64,000 bases of DNA from JAYUDN01 sp043739785 (lineage in GTDB: Bacteria; Patescibacteriota; Gracilibacteria; BD1-5; UBA2023): contig JAYUDN010000002.1 of NCBI GenBank assembly GCA_043739785.1, forward strand, positions 47,828 to 111,827, given 5' to 3'. Shown here piece after piece: positions 22,267-32,605 of this stretch (its first letter is position 1; every line of letters starts with the position of its first letter). The position numbers and the translations under genes were made by a program. The notes beneath the pieces were generated by a model that saw only the letters and a list, made by a program, of their open reading frames with translations, searched no databases and was not told where the DNA came from.

Positions 22267-22494
22267 GTTGGGTGGCAGTTTGAAGAGTAAATGTTGAAAA
22301 ATAGAGAGAAAATACAGGATACTTTTCTCATAAAATCTGCTTTATTGTATGGAAAAATTGCTTTTTTCCAATTTCTATTCGTGAAAAAGGAATGAATGGC
22401 ATTGACGAGAGTATAATTTAGTGAAAAAAATGTTTGACAAAATGAAAATATAGATTAACTTATCCTTTGTTTTTAATAGTATAGATAAAATATT

Positions 22495-23217
22495 ATGAAT
22501 TATCCTCATTGGCCTAAGCACAAGCCCGAAAAACAAACACCATCTCTTTCTGATCAGTTCGATATTGTTATAGAAACCATAGAATGATTGTATAGAACGT
22601 GAAAAATACCTAATCAGTTCGGACAAACCCTACAAGCGATTAGCCAGGCAGAGAGGAGAGATATGCAATTTCTGGTAAATGCTGATTTTGTAGATGCATT
22701 ACAATTATTTTCACGATGGGTACAGAGTTTGCAATGAAATACCCCAAAGCTAACTACGTGGGAGACAAAATTTACAGAGCTATTGAGAGCACTCAGACTT
22801 AGTCTTTCTTCCAACGGATATGTAACTAACTCCATAGCGAGTATCTGAGCATCTGTAACTTGAAATGCAGTAGTACGAAGTCTTCCACAAGTATCAAGAT
22901 TGGATAGAATATCCGAACAGATGCTTGACCAACATTCAGCAACACTCGTACAATATCTGAAACAAAATGCTACAATATGGGATTATGAATCTGGTAAAGT
23001 AGTTTCTTTGTATACCTTTCGTACCTTTCTCGCGAAGGTAGGGTTCCCTACCGTCTTAAGTTATAATAACTGAGTAAAAGGTGACTTTATCGATGATGTG
23101 CGACATCCTTTTTGGGTAGCTTTCTGAGAGAAACTCAGAAATGCTGGATATTCACTCCAATTTCAGTCATCCAGAGAAGGGAAGTGTATTATGATGGAAA
23201 GATTGCAGGTAAAATAG
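22495..23217 (+). CDS. Hypothetical protein visible only with UGA = Gly
   Basis: 240 residues, not recognised. Nine TGA codons are crossed and no TAA/TAG occurs before 23215. No signal peptide or membrane helix; the protein is predicted helical with mixed charge (QAISQAERRDMQFLVNADFV, RLDRISEQMLDQHSATLVQY) and ends in a short beta-like part. Base composition is more AT-rich than the flanking secA and tig genes. It is divergent from secA with 228 bases between the starts; TTGACA occurs at 22434-22439. The next gene (23250) may be its operon partner. Confidence 0.6.
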
Positions 23218-23249
23218 ATGATTACTTATTATTATCTATTTTCCTTTGT

Positions 23250-23801
23250 ATGGATTGATTCCCTTTTCAGAGTTTCCCGACATCTTGGAGTAGGTATGAG
23301 AGACTTCTAGCACTAACTAATGCTACTGCGCAGCAAGTTACGGATATCATCAGGATTCCTTTTATTTGACTTCGATGACACTTGACTGCGGGGATAGATT
23401 ACCATAAAAATCTTCATCCCAAAAAACCGAATGCATCAGAGATAATTTTTACAACAGAAGGAGTGCGTCGCCTTCTCGAACTTGTCGAAAACCCTCCTCC
23501 TGATATTTATCTGGAAGATAGCAGAAAGATTCCAGAGAGAAAGAGAAACAAGGTTGGCCCTTCCGAACATACGCTTGGTAGCATGATGGAACAGCATGGT
23601 TTTTCTCGATACTATTGGTCACAAGCAAGGAGACTTAAACCTGAGTACTTCGGGGGATGAGCTGGGACCAGAATTACTCCCTATGTCAAAGCAGAGCATT
23701 TATCGTTAGTGTTGGAACTTATTACCTTACTACAAAAACAAGCACACTTCAATGTTCAGCATGGAATGCAACAAAAGAAACCGAGTTGGAAACGAGTATA
23801 A
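23250..23801 (+). CDS. Hypothetical protein
   Basis: 183 residues from the ATG at 23250, not recognised. It contains three TGA codons as Gly. The text is soluble and basic: IIRIPFIGLRGHLTAGIDYH, then a helical part with GVRRLLELVENPPPDIYLED and PSEHTLGSMMEQHGFSRYYW, and a C-terminal helix. The region between residues 60 and 130 with repeated Arg/Lys and SRYYWSQARR might bind nucleic acid, but that is only an impression. It follows the 240-residue unknown gene by 32 bases and ends immediately at a strong bidirectional terminator. Confidence 0.55.
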
Positions 23802-23833
23802 AAAAATCCCTCCCGAGTACTCGGGAGGGATTT
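23801..23833. terminator. Bidirectional terminator between the unknown pair and tig
   Basis: A perfect 11-bp stem (ATCCCTCCCGA / TCGGGAGGGAT) with a GTAC loop, preceded by an A run and followed by TTTCG. It serves both the forward gene ending at 23801 and, on the reverse strand with its T-run, the trigger factor gene ending at 23873. Confidence 0.85.
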
Positions 23834-23872
23834 CGTTAGTGGTAGATGATAAAACGAGTTCAGAATGCTATT

Positions 23873-25201
23873 TTATTCGAAGAATTGTTCTACGACCTTT
23901 CGATAGGCGAGGCGATTCTTGATATCTTCATAATATCCATCACCCGGTACGAGCTTCGTACGGAGTCGACTGATGACTTCCTCGCTTCCATACTGAGCGA
24001 TGACCTTTTCGATTTCCGTACTCACTTCGGCTTCACTCGGTTCGATTTTCTGAAGTTCGCGGATTTTTCTCAGAAGGAGCTCGGCCTTGAGTCGACGCTC
24101 GGCTTCTGGTTTCACCACCTCATCTTTGTATCCTTCCTCACTCTGCTTGAGGTGTTCGAGGTACATCTTGATATTGTAGCCCTGTTGTTCGAGATTCCCA
24201 GCGTGTTCGTTGAACACCTGATTGACCTCACTCTTGATGAGTTCGGGACCGACCTCGATTGTCGCGATTTCGAGGATAGCCTTCATGAGGGTATCTTCAT
24301 CTTTCGCCTGAGCTTCAGATTCTTTCTTTTGGAGGATCTCTCATTTGAGGATTTCCTTCAGTCCGACGAGATCCGTCTTCTTTCCGCGGAGTTTCTCGAT
24401 GAAATCCTCAGTAAACTCCTGAGTATGTGGCTTCTCGATCTTCTCAATACTTGCGACAAAGTGAACCTTTCGACCCTGGAACTCAGCGCTGTGGTAATCC
24501 TTCGGGAAGGTAATATCGAAGGCAACCTCATCTCCAACCTTCGCACCGACGAGTTTCTCTTCGAATCCGGGGATAAATGATCCCGATCCGATCACGAGTG
24601 GATAGTTCGGGACTCGAGTTTCAGCAATGGCGTCCCCTCATTTTTTATCGTATCCCTGTGCGGAAAGGGTGACTCTATCACCCGTTTCGATCATCAGGTT
24701 CGACGTATCAGCTCCGTCGTGCGTATGGTGCCCGGCTTCGTGAAAGTGAGTAAATCGAGCCTTGATGGCTTCGATTTCCTTTTCGACTTCTGCTTCGGTG
24801 ACTTCGACGTGAGTCTTCTTGATCTTTATCTTTGCGAGTTTCTTCTCATCGACCGAAACCTCAGGAAATACCTCAATCTCGAGAGTGAACTCGACCGGAT
24901 TGGTACTCTTGACACTGGTGACTTGTCCAGGAGCGACGGGTACGAGATTTTCTTTCTTGAGGATCTTCGGGTAAATTTTCGCGAGGAGCTTATCGAGCGC
25001 CTGGCTCTCGATCATCGGTTCTCCGTACTCACGGACGATGACTGACTCTGGGATTTCAGAACCCTTCTTGAACCCTTTTACTTTTCCCTGGGTTCGGATA
25101 TCGTCGATGACGTGGGCACGAGCCTTTTCGAACTCGACCCCAGATTCTTTCACGGTGACCTCGTAGAGGTAGCTGTTTTTACGGACGGCAGTAGATTGCA
25201 T
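23873..25201 (-). CDS. tig: Trigger factor (ribosome-associated chaperone / PPIase)
   Basis: 442 residues in the usual three-domain order. The N-terminal ribosome-binding domain contains VKGFKKGSEIPESVI, matching the GFRxGKxP signature region with changes. The FKBP-type PPIase domain contains GSGSFIPGFEEKLVGAKVGD. The long helical C-terminal domain has the chaperone arms. An extra His-rich loop (ARFTHFHEAGHHTHDG) is present before the PPIase domain, which is not typical and might bind metal. Two TGA codons encode Gly. The gene binds nascent chains near the ribosome exit. It is isolated, flanked by terminators on both sides. Confidence 0.95.
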
Positions 25202-25240
25202 TATGAGGAATATGAATTATGAAAATAAAGAATATAGGAG

Positions 25241-25264
25241 AAAAAAATCCCGAATAAATCGGGA
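25241..25264 (-). terminator. Hairpin with T-run upstream of tig
   Basis: A 6-bp GC-rich stem (TCCCGA / TCGGGA) with a 5-base loop; on the reverse strand seven T residues follow. It lies upstream of the tig start, so it would end a transcript arriving from 25265-25450 on the reverse strand, where I see no protein gene, or act as a leader element of tig. Confidence 0.5.
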
Positions 25265-25451
25265 AAATTATATGAAAAAAGGAGGAAAAGGCAAAAGTTT
25301 TAGTAGTCGCGGAGAGATGTATAATTACTGAGTGTATGCAAGCTCCTAAAGATTCATATTGAAACTACCCAGATAATACAAATAATGATAAAAAAACTTG
25401 AATATTTATGTTATAAAAATATACTACACAATATATTTTTATATTCAATAT

Positions 25452-25799
25452 ATGTCTAATTCTTCTTTTTCTTCATTAGTTACCATAGGAGCACTCGCTG
25501 CAGCAATATGAACATCAGGATGTGATGCCCCTAGATCGATAGATTTAGGTAAAGACAGTCAATCTGCTGCCGAACTACGATGATTTACTGCCCTTCCTTC
25601 ATGTAATAATGTAATGGTAAAGGTGAATAGTGTATTACTTAATGGGAAGCCAAGTGAAGAAAAAGTATATACACTAAGATATAGTGGTAAAGGAGGATTT
25701 TCTAAAATAACAGATCATACTGATTATAGGGTTATTCCGAACAGAACCGTTTCATGAACGGATAAAGATGGAAAAGTAACCACATATTCTTGCAAATAG
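25452..25799 (+). CDS. Small putative lipoprotein
   Basis: 115 residues. The N terminus is hydrophobic (SSLVTIGALAAAIGTSGCDAP) with a lipobox-like TSGC, so Cys22 would be lipidated; Gly codons in this stretch include TGA. The mature part is small and beta-rich (VMVKVNSVLLNGKPSEEKVY and a C-terminal KVTTYSCK with two Cys in the mature domain that might form a disulfide). No family recognised. It is a single-gene unit: AT-rich promoter-like DNA upstream and a clear terminator 13 bases after the stop. Confidence 0.6.
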
Positions 25800-25811
25800 T
25801 TAATCGTGATA

Positions 25812-25841
25812 ATACTCTCCAACTCGGAGGGTATTTTTTTG
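25812..25841 (+). terminator. Terminator of the lipoprotein gene
   Basis: A 9-bp stem (ATACTCTCC / GGAGGGTAT, one G-T pair) with loop AACTC, followed by a T-run. Confidence 0.8.
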
Positions 25842-26023
25842 ATTTAGTAAATTTTCAGAAGATCTACATTATACAATAAGAAAAATTGTATGTACTATTT
25901 GGCTTATACTTGAATAAAAACTACCTTTCTCGTCTAATCAGGAATTCATATCTATTATAATAAGTTTTATAGTTAAATTTTTTAAATACTTGAGATTCCC
26001 TCTTTTTTCATACAATCATTTCC

Positions 26024-28273
26024 ATGAATCACTCAGAACTCCTTTCCCTTTCTCGCGATTTTCTCGCACGTCTTCATAACCTCAAAAAAGAAGATATCCT
26101 TCGGCTTCGTGAGGTGGTACGAGAGAACAATCGACTCTACTATCAAGATGAGGCGCCGATAATTTCTGATACGGAGTATGATGAGCTCTTTCATGCGCTC
26201 GCGCGACTCGAATCGGATCACGATATGTTCGATGCGAACTCACCAACCGCGCGACTTGCCATCATGACGAGTGAGCAGTTCCAGAAGGTGAAACACGTCT
26301 ATCCGATGATTTCCCTCGATAACACCTATAGTGTCGAGGAAGTACGAGAGTGGAATGAGCGCACTCTTCGAGTGCTGAAGTGAAAAATAAAGAATGAAAA
26401 GTGAAAAGAAGTATTTTCTCGTCATTCTGACGAAGGAAGAATCCAGAGTTCGGAAATAATAAAACCTGGATCCTTCGTACCTCAGGATGACTGAGCCAAT
26501 ATTGATTCGTCGACCTTCAATTATTATATCCAACCGAAGTATGATGGACTCGGGCTTGCTATCGTCTACCAATATGGGAAACTCTATCAGGCGATCACAC
26601 GAGGGAGTGGAGTCGAAGGGGAAGATGTCACGATCGGAGCTTTCGAGATAGCCAATATTCCGAAGGAAATCGTTTCACTCAAGGATACCGAGCGTATGGA
26701 AATCCGTGGGGAAGTGATGATGAGTCGGACAGAGTTTGATCGAGTCAATCGAGAGCGACTGGAGCTTGGAGAAAAGCTCTTTGCGAATCCTCGAAATGCG
26801 GCATCTGGTTCGCTTCGTCAGCTTGATCCTCTCATTACCCGTTCTCGAAATCTTCAGTTTTTCGCTTATTCTATACCACAGATAGAGCAGGCAATAGAGA
26901 CTCAAAATACAAAACTCAAAATACAAAATTATGGATGACTTATGGATCTCTTGGTTTTGTGGGGTTTTGAACGGGAGGATTTCGAGTTTAAAAATATAGT
27001 TTGAGTTGATGCTCTCTGTAGCGTTCTTGAAAATGAAACCAATCATCGACGAGAGTATTTCGACTTTGATATCGATGGGATGGTGCTCAAGCTCGATGAT
27101 ATGACCCTCTGGGATGACCTCGGACGCACGGAACACCATCCACGATATGCTATCGCCTACAAGTTCCCGGCCAAGCAGGTGCGAACTCGAGTGATCTCGA
27201 TCGAGCACTCAGTTGGACGTACGGGGACGGTGACTCCGGTGGCAAACCTTGAGGCCGTCGATGTGAGTGGTGTAGTCGTCCGACGAGCCACGCTCCACAA
27301 CTATGATGAACTCACGAAAAAGTGAGTACGAGAAGGGGATTACGTCTTCATTGTGCGGGCGGGAGAAGTCATACCAGAAGTGGTATCAGTACTTACGGAA
27401 GTACGAACTGGGGATGAGAAAGAAATATTTCCACCAGCAGTCTGTCCTATTTGTTCTACTCGACTCGAACAGGATGAAGGGAAAGTAGCCATTTATTGTC
27501 CGAATAAGCACTGCCCTGCAAAGATCCAGTGACAACTTGAGATGTTTGTCGGGAAACAAGGATTCAATATCGATGGATTCGGAACCAAACAGATTGAGCT
27601 CTTTCTCGAACTCGGCTGGATTACTGACTTTGTCTCGGTGTTCCATCTCGGTCGATACCGAGATCAATTTTTCGAGCTCGAAGGCTACAAGGAAAAATCT
27701 GTGAATAACCTCCTCGAAGCCCTCGAAAAGGCACGCCATACCACACTTGATAGAGTCTTCGTCGCCCTCGGAATTCCGAATGTCGGAAAAAAGACCGCAC
27801 GACTTATCAGTAGTTATGAGCTCTGAATAATGAGCCATGATGGAATAGATATGAAAAAGAATCTCCTACAAGCTATCCTTACTACCAAAGAAGAACAACT
27901 ACTTGAGATCAAAGATATCGGACCAGAGACCGCTCGAGCTTTTGTCGAATACGTCGGAGAAAATAGCCTCCTCATCGAGCGACTTCTTCACGAACTCCAA
28001 ATCCAAATCCCATCTACCAAACCAGCCAATCAGCTACCCAGCCAACCTCTTTTCTGAAAATCATTCTGTGTGACAGGTTCTTTCGAATGAATTTCTCGCG
28101 ATGAGATTCACTCTATGATAGAAGAACAGGGTGGGGAAGTCAGAACCGCGGTGACGGGTAAGCTCGATTACCTCATCGTCGGAACTGATGCGGGATCCAA
28201 AAAATCCAAGGCGGAGAGCCTTGGAGTCAAGTGTATAGGGTTGGAACAACTTTATCTACTGACGGGTATCTAG
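26024..28273 (+). CDS. ligA: NAD-dependent DNA ligase LigA with in-frame insertions
   Basis: 749 residues against about 670 normally. Domain Ia (YYQDEAPIISDTEYDELF) is followed by the adenylation motif PKYDG with the catalytic Lys, then GEKLFANPRNAASGSLRQLD, DGMVLKLD, the OB fold, a four-Cys zinc finger (CPICS and CPNKHCP), HhH repeats (FVALGIPNVGKKTA) and a BRCT domain. About 50 extra residues separate WNERTLRVLK from the PKYDG strand; they derive from a palindromic element at 26421-26491 and flanking simple sequence. Two smaller low-complexity inserts are AIETQNTKLKIQNYG and STKPANQLPSQPLFG. The gene seals nicks in replication and repair. It stands alone on the forward strand. Confidence 0.95.
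26421..26491. repeat. Palindromic (REP-like) element inside ligA
   Basis: Imperfect inverted repeat: left arm 26421-26446 begins GTCATTCTGA and ends ATCCAG; right arm 26466-26491 begins CTGGATCCTT and ends GGATGAC. Each arm is 26 bases with a 19-base centre. The same arm ends (GTCAT...ATCCAG / CTGGAT...ATGAC) recur in argS (62254-62337) and murG (55186-55280). It is read through in the ligA frame. Confidence 0.75.
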
Positions 28274-28312
28274 TTTTTTAGAGAATTCATATTTCAGAGT
28301 GCGTTTATGTAT

Positions 28313-28762
28313 TTAAGCAATGGCGTTTACTGCATTGAAGAGGTCTTCATCATTCATCGCTTTTGCATGAAGCTCTGTAAGATTTTTTAATCATCGTGTA
28401 TATTCTCTAGTGGCATTTTCAAAGGCAAAGATGGCACCAGCACGCTTATTGACAGGAAGAGAAGCATCTTGTGATTCCGACTTTAATTCCGCAATTTGAG
28501 CTTCTGAACGTACCTCAAAAGCGCGAAGTCATATCATATAGAGTTCTGGATTATGAAATATTTCATTACCTCTTTTCTTTATATCCCGAAGTCATTTGAG
28601 AACTCTCTCTTGATTTTCAGGATGTGCCATCGCGGTAAGATACTCCTTCAAAACACCATCTATAGTTGATTGAGGAGTACTTGGTGATTTTCATAGGGTA
28701 ATTTCTTCCCCGGCACTCCCAGAAGGAGCTCAATGCATCTTATAAAATATATTTATTTTCAT
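28313..28762 (-). CDS. Hypothetical protein visible only with UGA = Gly
   Basis: 149 residues from ATG 28762 (a second ATG follows at residue 9). Five TGA codons are read as Gly. The protein is helical and soluble (VLKEYLTAMAHPENQERVLK, FAFENATREYTRGLKNLTEL), with an N-terminal Ser/Pro/Thr linker. No family recognised. It is convergent with ligA (39 bases between stops) and follows the Cys-tailed thioredoxin-fold gene on the same strand. Confidence 0.6.
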
Positions 28763-28884
28763 ATTTTGTATATTAAAAATACTACCCTTCTAGGATAGCA
28801 TTCTTTTCGATTTCACACAAGGAATTTACCTTGACGAATAGGGAGATTATACAATTTTTTCTAAAGAAATTGAGTCTAGTGATT

Positions 28885-29217
28885 TTAGTGACATCCACTA
28901 TCACAGCTTCCGCATCCACCGGTTCCGCATGATCCTCCCTCGTGGTCTTCGTCATCACCGAGGATCGAGACAAACATTGATTTGATTTCTTCATACTCAG
29001 GAACTTCTCCCTGAAAAATCATATCTTTGAAGTCGATACTTGATTCTTCGATACAGAGGGCTGGATTCTCCGTAATCCCGAGTTCGAGCTTGTAGGCAGC
29101 ATCGTTGGATGACTCCACGACGACAGAGTCTGTAAGAGAGAGCTCACTGAGGGCTCGGTCGACGATATCTTTGAGAGTTGAGAGTTCGGTTCATTCACCG
29201 ACGAGACGGATAAGCAT
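28885..29217 (-). CDS. Thioredoxin-fold-like protein without CxxC but with a Cys-rich tail
   Basis: 110 residues. The layout resembles the small thioredoxin_3 / redox-active disulfide protein 2 family: an N-terminal strand and a Gly-x-Gly turn (LIRLVGEGTELSTLKDIVDR), then GITENPALCIEE with the cis-Pro region, and IFQGEVPEYEEIKSMFVSIL. The position of the active CxxC is occupied by TELS, so no dithiol is present there. The C terminus instead ends in a Gly/Cys tail with five Cys (SCGTGGCGSCDSGC), suggestive of metal binding or transfer. The assignment to the thioredoxin fold is inference from the pattern only. It is 108 bases upstream of nothing on its strand but follows L25 in direction. Confidence 0.55.
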
Positions 29218-29293
29218 AGTTTAGAATGTGAGTTTTAGTATGATACTTTGAATTCGTACCATAGGAGTATACGAAAGATGCGAAATCAATCAA

Positions 29294-29320
29294 GAAAAAT
29301 CCCCCTGAAGACAGGAGGAT
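29294..29320 (-). terminator. Terminator of the L25 gene
   Basis: A 9-bp stem (ATCCCCCTG / CAGGAGGAT, one G-T-type mismatch) with a 4-base loop, followed on the reverse strand by a T-run; it begins 6 bases after the L25 stop. Confidence 0.75.
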
Positions 29321-29325
29321 GAGAG

Positions 29326-29946
29326 CTATTCAGCTGTTTCGGTTTTTTCTGCCTGTTTGACGGTTTCGACCGTAGCGGGAGAAGCTGTTTCAGTTTCTCC
29401 CTTGTGCTCTTTGACGGCATGGATTGATACGATAGCTTCTTCTGGATGAGAGAGAACGGTGAATTTCTTCGCATCGATGGTAAGATCACTGACATGAAGG
29501 GTTTGTCCCGTATGAGCGAGTGGAGAAATATCGAGCTCAAATGACTCCACGAGGTTCGCAGGAAGACACTTGACGTCAAGATTTTGGAGAGATTGATGCA
29601 CCTGACCACCTTCGAGTACCGCTGGAGCGGTTCCTACGAGAACGATAGGAATCTGAACATGGATCTCTTCTTTCATATTGACAACGAGGAAATCGAGGTG
29701 GAGAAATGCTCCAGTAACTGGATGTCTCTGTGCTTCATGGACGAGGACATTATATTTCTTCTTTTCGACATTGAGTTCGATAATATGATTGTTTCCGGCA
29801 ACACGATAGAGTTTGATAAACTCTGACATATTGAGAGAAAGATTGATCGAAGGGGTATCCTTGCCGTATACGACTGCTGGGAGGGCACCACTTTTGCGGT
29901 GAACTCGAGCGATCTCTGTACGGATCTTTGCTTCGAGAGTGTACAT
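29326..29946 (-). CDS. rplY: 50S ribosomal protein L25 (general stress CTC type)
   Basis: 206 residues, the long two-domain form. The N-terminal 5S-rRNA-binding barrel has ALPAVVYGKDTPSINLSL and VLVHEAQRHPVTGAFLHLDF, and the C-terminal TL5/CTC domain has VPIVLVGTAPAV-type text (QIPIVLVGTAPAVLEGGQVH) and LDVKCLPANLVESFELDIS. An acidic/Ala-Thr tail (ETETASPATVETVKQAEKTE) ends it. No TGA codon occurs. It binds 5S rRNA at the central protuberance. The upstream region 29947-30095 is an AT-rich simple-sequence stretch with repeated AATTAAAAAT-like units. Confidence 0.95.
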   Translation of the reverse strand: MYTLEAKIRTEIARVHRKSGALPAVVYGKDTPSINLSLNMSEFIKLYRVAGNNHIIELNVEKKKYNVLVHEAQRHPVTGAFLHLDFLVVNMKEEIHVQIPIVLVGTAPAVLEGGQVHQSLQNLDVKCLPANLVESFELDISPLAHTGQTLHVSDLTIDAKKFTVLSHPEEAIVSIHAVKEHKGETETASPATVETVKQAEKTETAE

Positions 29947-30095
29947 AAAATAGAATTAGAAATTAAAAATGAAGAATTAAAAATATAAAATATCACTAAT
30001 TTTCGGCTCAAGTATATAAAAAAAATACAAATATCAAAAAGATTTTTTTCATTTGTCACTTCCTCCTCATAGAGTACTCTGAGAAAGGTTTTCTA

Positions 30096-30127
30096 TAAAA
30101 AATCCTTCCATTTTTTGATGGAAGGAT
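30096..30127 (-). terminator. Terminator of the pilus operon
   Basis: A perfect 10-bp stem (ATCCTTCCAT / ATGGAAGGAT) with a 6-T loop; on the reverse strand a T-run follows. It lies 33 bases after the pilC stop. Confidence 0.8.
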
Positions 30128-30159
30128 GAAATTTTTTTGGGAAGAAATACAACTTCCAA

Positions 30160-31305
30160 TTATCGTTCTGAGAGAGATCCCGCAAGCCCCATAATCGGTT
30201 CGAAGACACCGAGGGCGATAAATCAGATGACTCACGCCATGATGATGAGGATAAATGGTTCGATCATTTTCTGGATACTTCCGATAACGATATCGACTTC
30301 ATCGTCATAAAAGTCAGCAATCTTGATAACCGTTTCACCGATTTGTGCCGTCTCTTCCCCGACCTTGATCATCTGGACGAGGAGATCAGGGAAGAGGGGA
30401 TCATCCTCAAGACTTTCTCCCATTTTGATACCATTACGTACATCTTCTCGAAGGAGAAGAACACGCTCACGGTAGGGTTCATTTCCGACGGCACTCGAGA
30501 CGATTCTGAGGGATTCTACGACTGATACACCGTTTGAGATAAGGTTTGCAAAGATTCGGGCGAAACGAGAGAGCACTACCTTTCTGAGGAGTTCACCGTA
30601 GACCGGAGCGTGGAGCAGCCAAGAATCGAAACGATATCTTCCTCACTTGGTATGTTTGTAGATGTTGATTCAGATGGTGAGAGCCGCAACAACAATAGCG
30701 GTTTGAAGCCAATAATTTTTAAAAAAGTTACTCGTAGCAAGAATCGCTTTGGTGGTACCAGGAAGTTTCGCTGGATCTCCAAAGAATTCAATCAGCTTCG
30801 GAATAACCTTGACCATGAGGATCGTGACACATCCGACCATCGCGGTAATAAGGAGGATCGGGTACATCATTGCCCCTTTGATCTTACGGGTAATATTGTC
30901 CACTTTTTCAGTCTGATCAGCAATCTGGATGAGTGAGAGGTTGAGTCGTCATGTTTTTTCTCCCGCTTCGATAATAGAAGTTTCTGCATCGTTGAAGGCC
31001 CCATAATACTCTTTCAACGCTTCATTGAGTGGAGTACCAGATTGTACATTGGCGATCATATAATCATAGAATTGCTGTATTTTCTTGTCTTTTTCTTGTT
31101 TTCTGAGAGCTTGGAGACTTTTGAGTACCGTCAGACTCGCATTAACCATCGTCGCGAGCATTCGAAAAAATACCACCTTTTGACGAAGTTTGAGATTTCT
31201 TGTTGGTTCGAGCCAATCTTGTAATTTTTTCATCAGGTCCTTTTTTTCCTGATGCACGGCACCATCTTCGACATTGAGAATGACGAGATTATCTGTAGTA
31301 GTCAT
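30160..31305 (-). CDS. pilC: Type IV pilus inner-membrane platform protein PilC (GspF family)
   Basis: 381 residues with the duplicated T2SSF domain: first copy about residues 40-165 (FFRMLATMVNASLTVLKSLQ, FNDAETSIIEAGEKTG), three membrane helices, second copy about 245-365 (RFARIFANLISNGVSVVESL, MIKVGEETAQIGE). The cytoplasmic domains organise pilin assembly by the PilB ATPase. Five TGA codons encode Gly, including the Gly after GEKT, which is GEKTGRL in the family. It is the last gene of a four-gene operon, 28 bases after pilB. Confidence 0.9.
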
Positions 31306-31333
31306 AGAAAAAAGTTATAAGGTAGAGATCGAA

Positions 31334-32593
31334 CTAGGCATTTTCTTTCGCGGCACTGTAGACTTCAGCGAGCGAAGTGGTTCCATTGAGTGCTTTGATG
31401 ATACCATCCTGTTCGAGTGAAATCATCCCATCATCGATAGCGGTTTCATTGATTGTAGTCGCACTGGCACCTTCTAAGATCATTTTTTTAATTACCGGGG
31501 TAATTTCCATAATTTCATAGATACCGACTCGACCTTTGTATCCTGTATTGTCACATTCTTTACATCCAACTGGTTCATAAAAAAGAGGTTTTTCGAGTAT
31601 TTCTTTCGATAGTCTTTCTAGAAGTTCTTCCTTGGCGGTTCGTTTGAGGGCTTTTTCTACATTTTTTTTGACATAAGGGTCGAGTTCTTCCATGGAAATA
31701 GTTTTTTTGCAAGTCTTACAGAGACGACGAATGAGTCGTTGAGCGATAATGGCATTGACCGTAGCTGGTAGAAGAAATGCCTGGATTCCCATGTTGAGGA
31801 TTCGGGTAATCGTTTCAGCTGCAGAGTTCGTATGGATGGTCGATACTACTAAGTGTCCCGTAAGTGAAGCTTCGATCGCTACATTTATCGTTTCATGATC
31901 TCGAATTTCTCATACCATGATGATATCTGGATCTTGTCTGAGAGCCGTTCGGAGTCAACCCGCAAAGGTGTATCCGATACTGGGGAATATCTGACTCTGA
32001 TTAACCCCATCGATTTGATTTTCCACTGGATCCTCAAGGGTCATGATGTTTACATCTGGTGCATTCAGTTTCGAAAGACAAGAGTAAAGAGTGGTAGACT
32101 TTCCACTTCCCGTTGGTCCACTGGTGAGGATGATACCATTTGGCATGGCGATAGCCTTCTCTAGGATTCGTCGATTTTTTCATTCGATACCAAGTTGAAA
32201 GAGATCTGGTATTTTTTTACTTTTATCGACGATACGCATTACTATCTTTTCTCCATGAACGGTTGGGAGCGTCGAAACTCGAAGATCGAGTGATTTGTCA
32301 TTAATAGTAGTAGAGAGTCGTCCGTCTTGTGGAATGCGAGATTCGTCGATTTTGAGATTGGAAAGGATTTTGAATCGAGCCACAATCTGTGAGTGAAGAA
32401 AAACCTGGTATTCGAGTATTTCTCTCAGAACTCAGTCCACTCGGTATCTGAGACGAACGATGTTGGTAAGCGGTTCGATGTGTATATCAGAACCTCAGAT
32501 TTCTACCGCACCAATAATCATTAAATCACATATTTGCTGAATATTTTCCCCTTTATAAATTTGTTGTTTGAGTATTTCTATGGATGATGGCAT
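31334..32593 (-). CDS. pilB: Type IV pilus assembly ATPase PilB/GspE, short form
   Basis: 419 residues. Contains GSDIHIEP, Walker A GPTGSGKSTT, the Asp box TLEDPVENQIDGVNQSQI, Walker B with LRQDPDIIMVGEIRD, the His box HTNSAAETITRI, and a tetracysteine zinc motif (CKTCK and GCKECDNTGYKGR). The Gly of VGEIRD is a TGA codon. Typical PilB has about 560 residues; the N-terminal MshEN/N1 domain that contacts PilM-type proteins is missing here, so it starts almost at the N2 domain. It powers pilin extrusion. It lies 12 bases after the upstream membrane-protein gene and 28 before pilC. Confidence 0.9.
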
Positions 32594-32605
32594 ATGAGTG
32601 AGAAT

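Noticed and set aside
22381..22494. A tRNA or riboswitch in the secA upstream region
   Set aside because: No cloverleaf or known aptamer pattern could be drawn; only AT-rich promoter-like text is seen.
23846..24580. A 244-codon forward frame opposite trigger factor
   Set aside because: It is antisense to a clear tig gene; its Phe/Asp/Leu-rich text is typical of an antisense shadow.
29947..30095. Small gene upstream of rplY
   Set aside because: The sequence is AATTAAAAAT-type simple repeat without a coding pattern.
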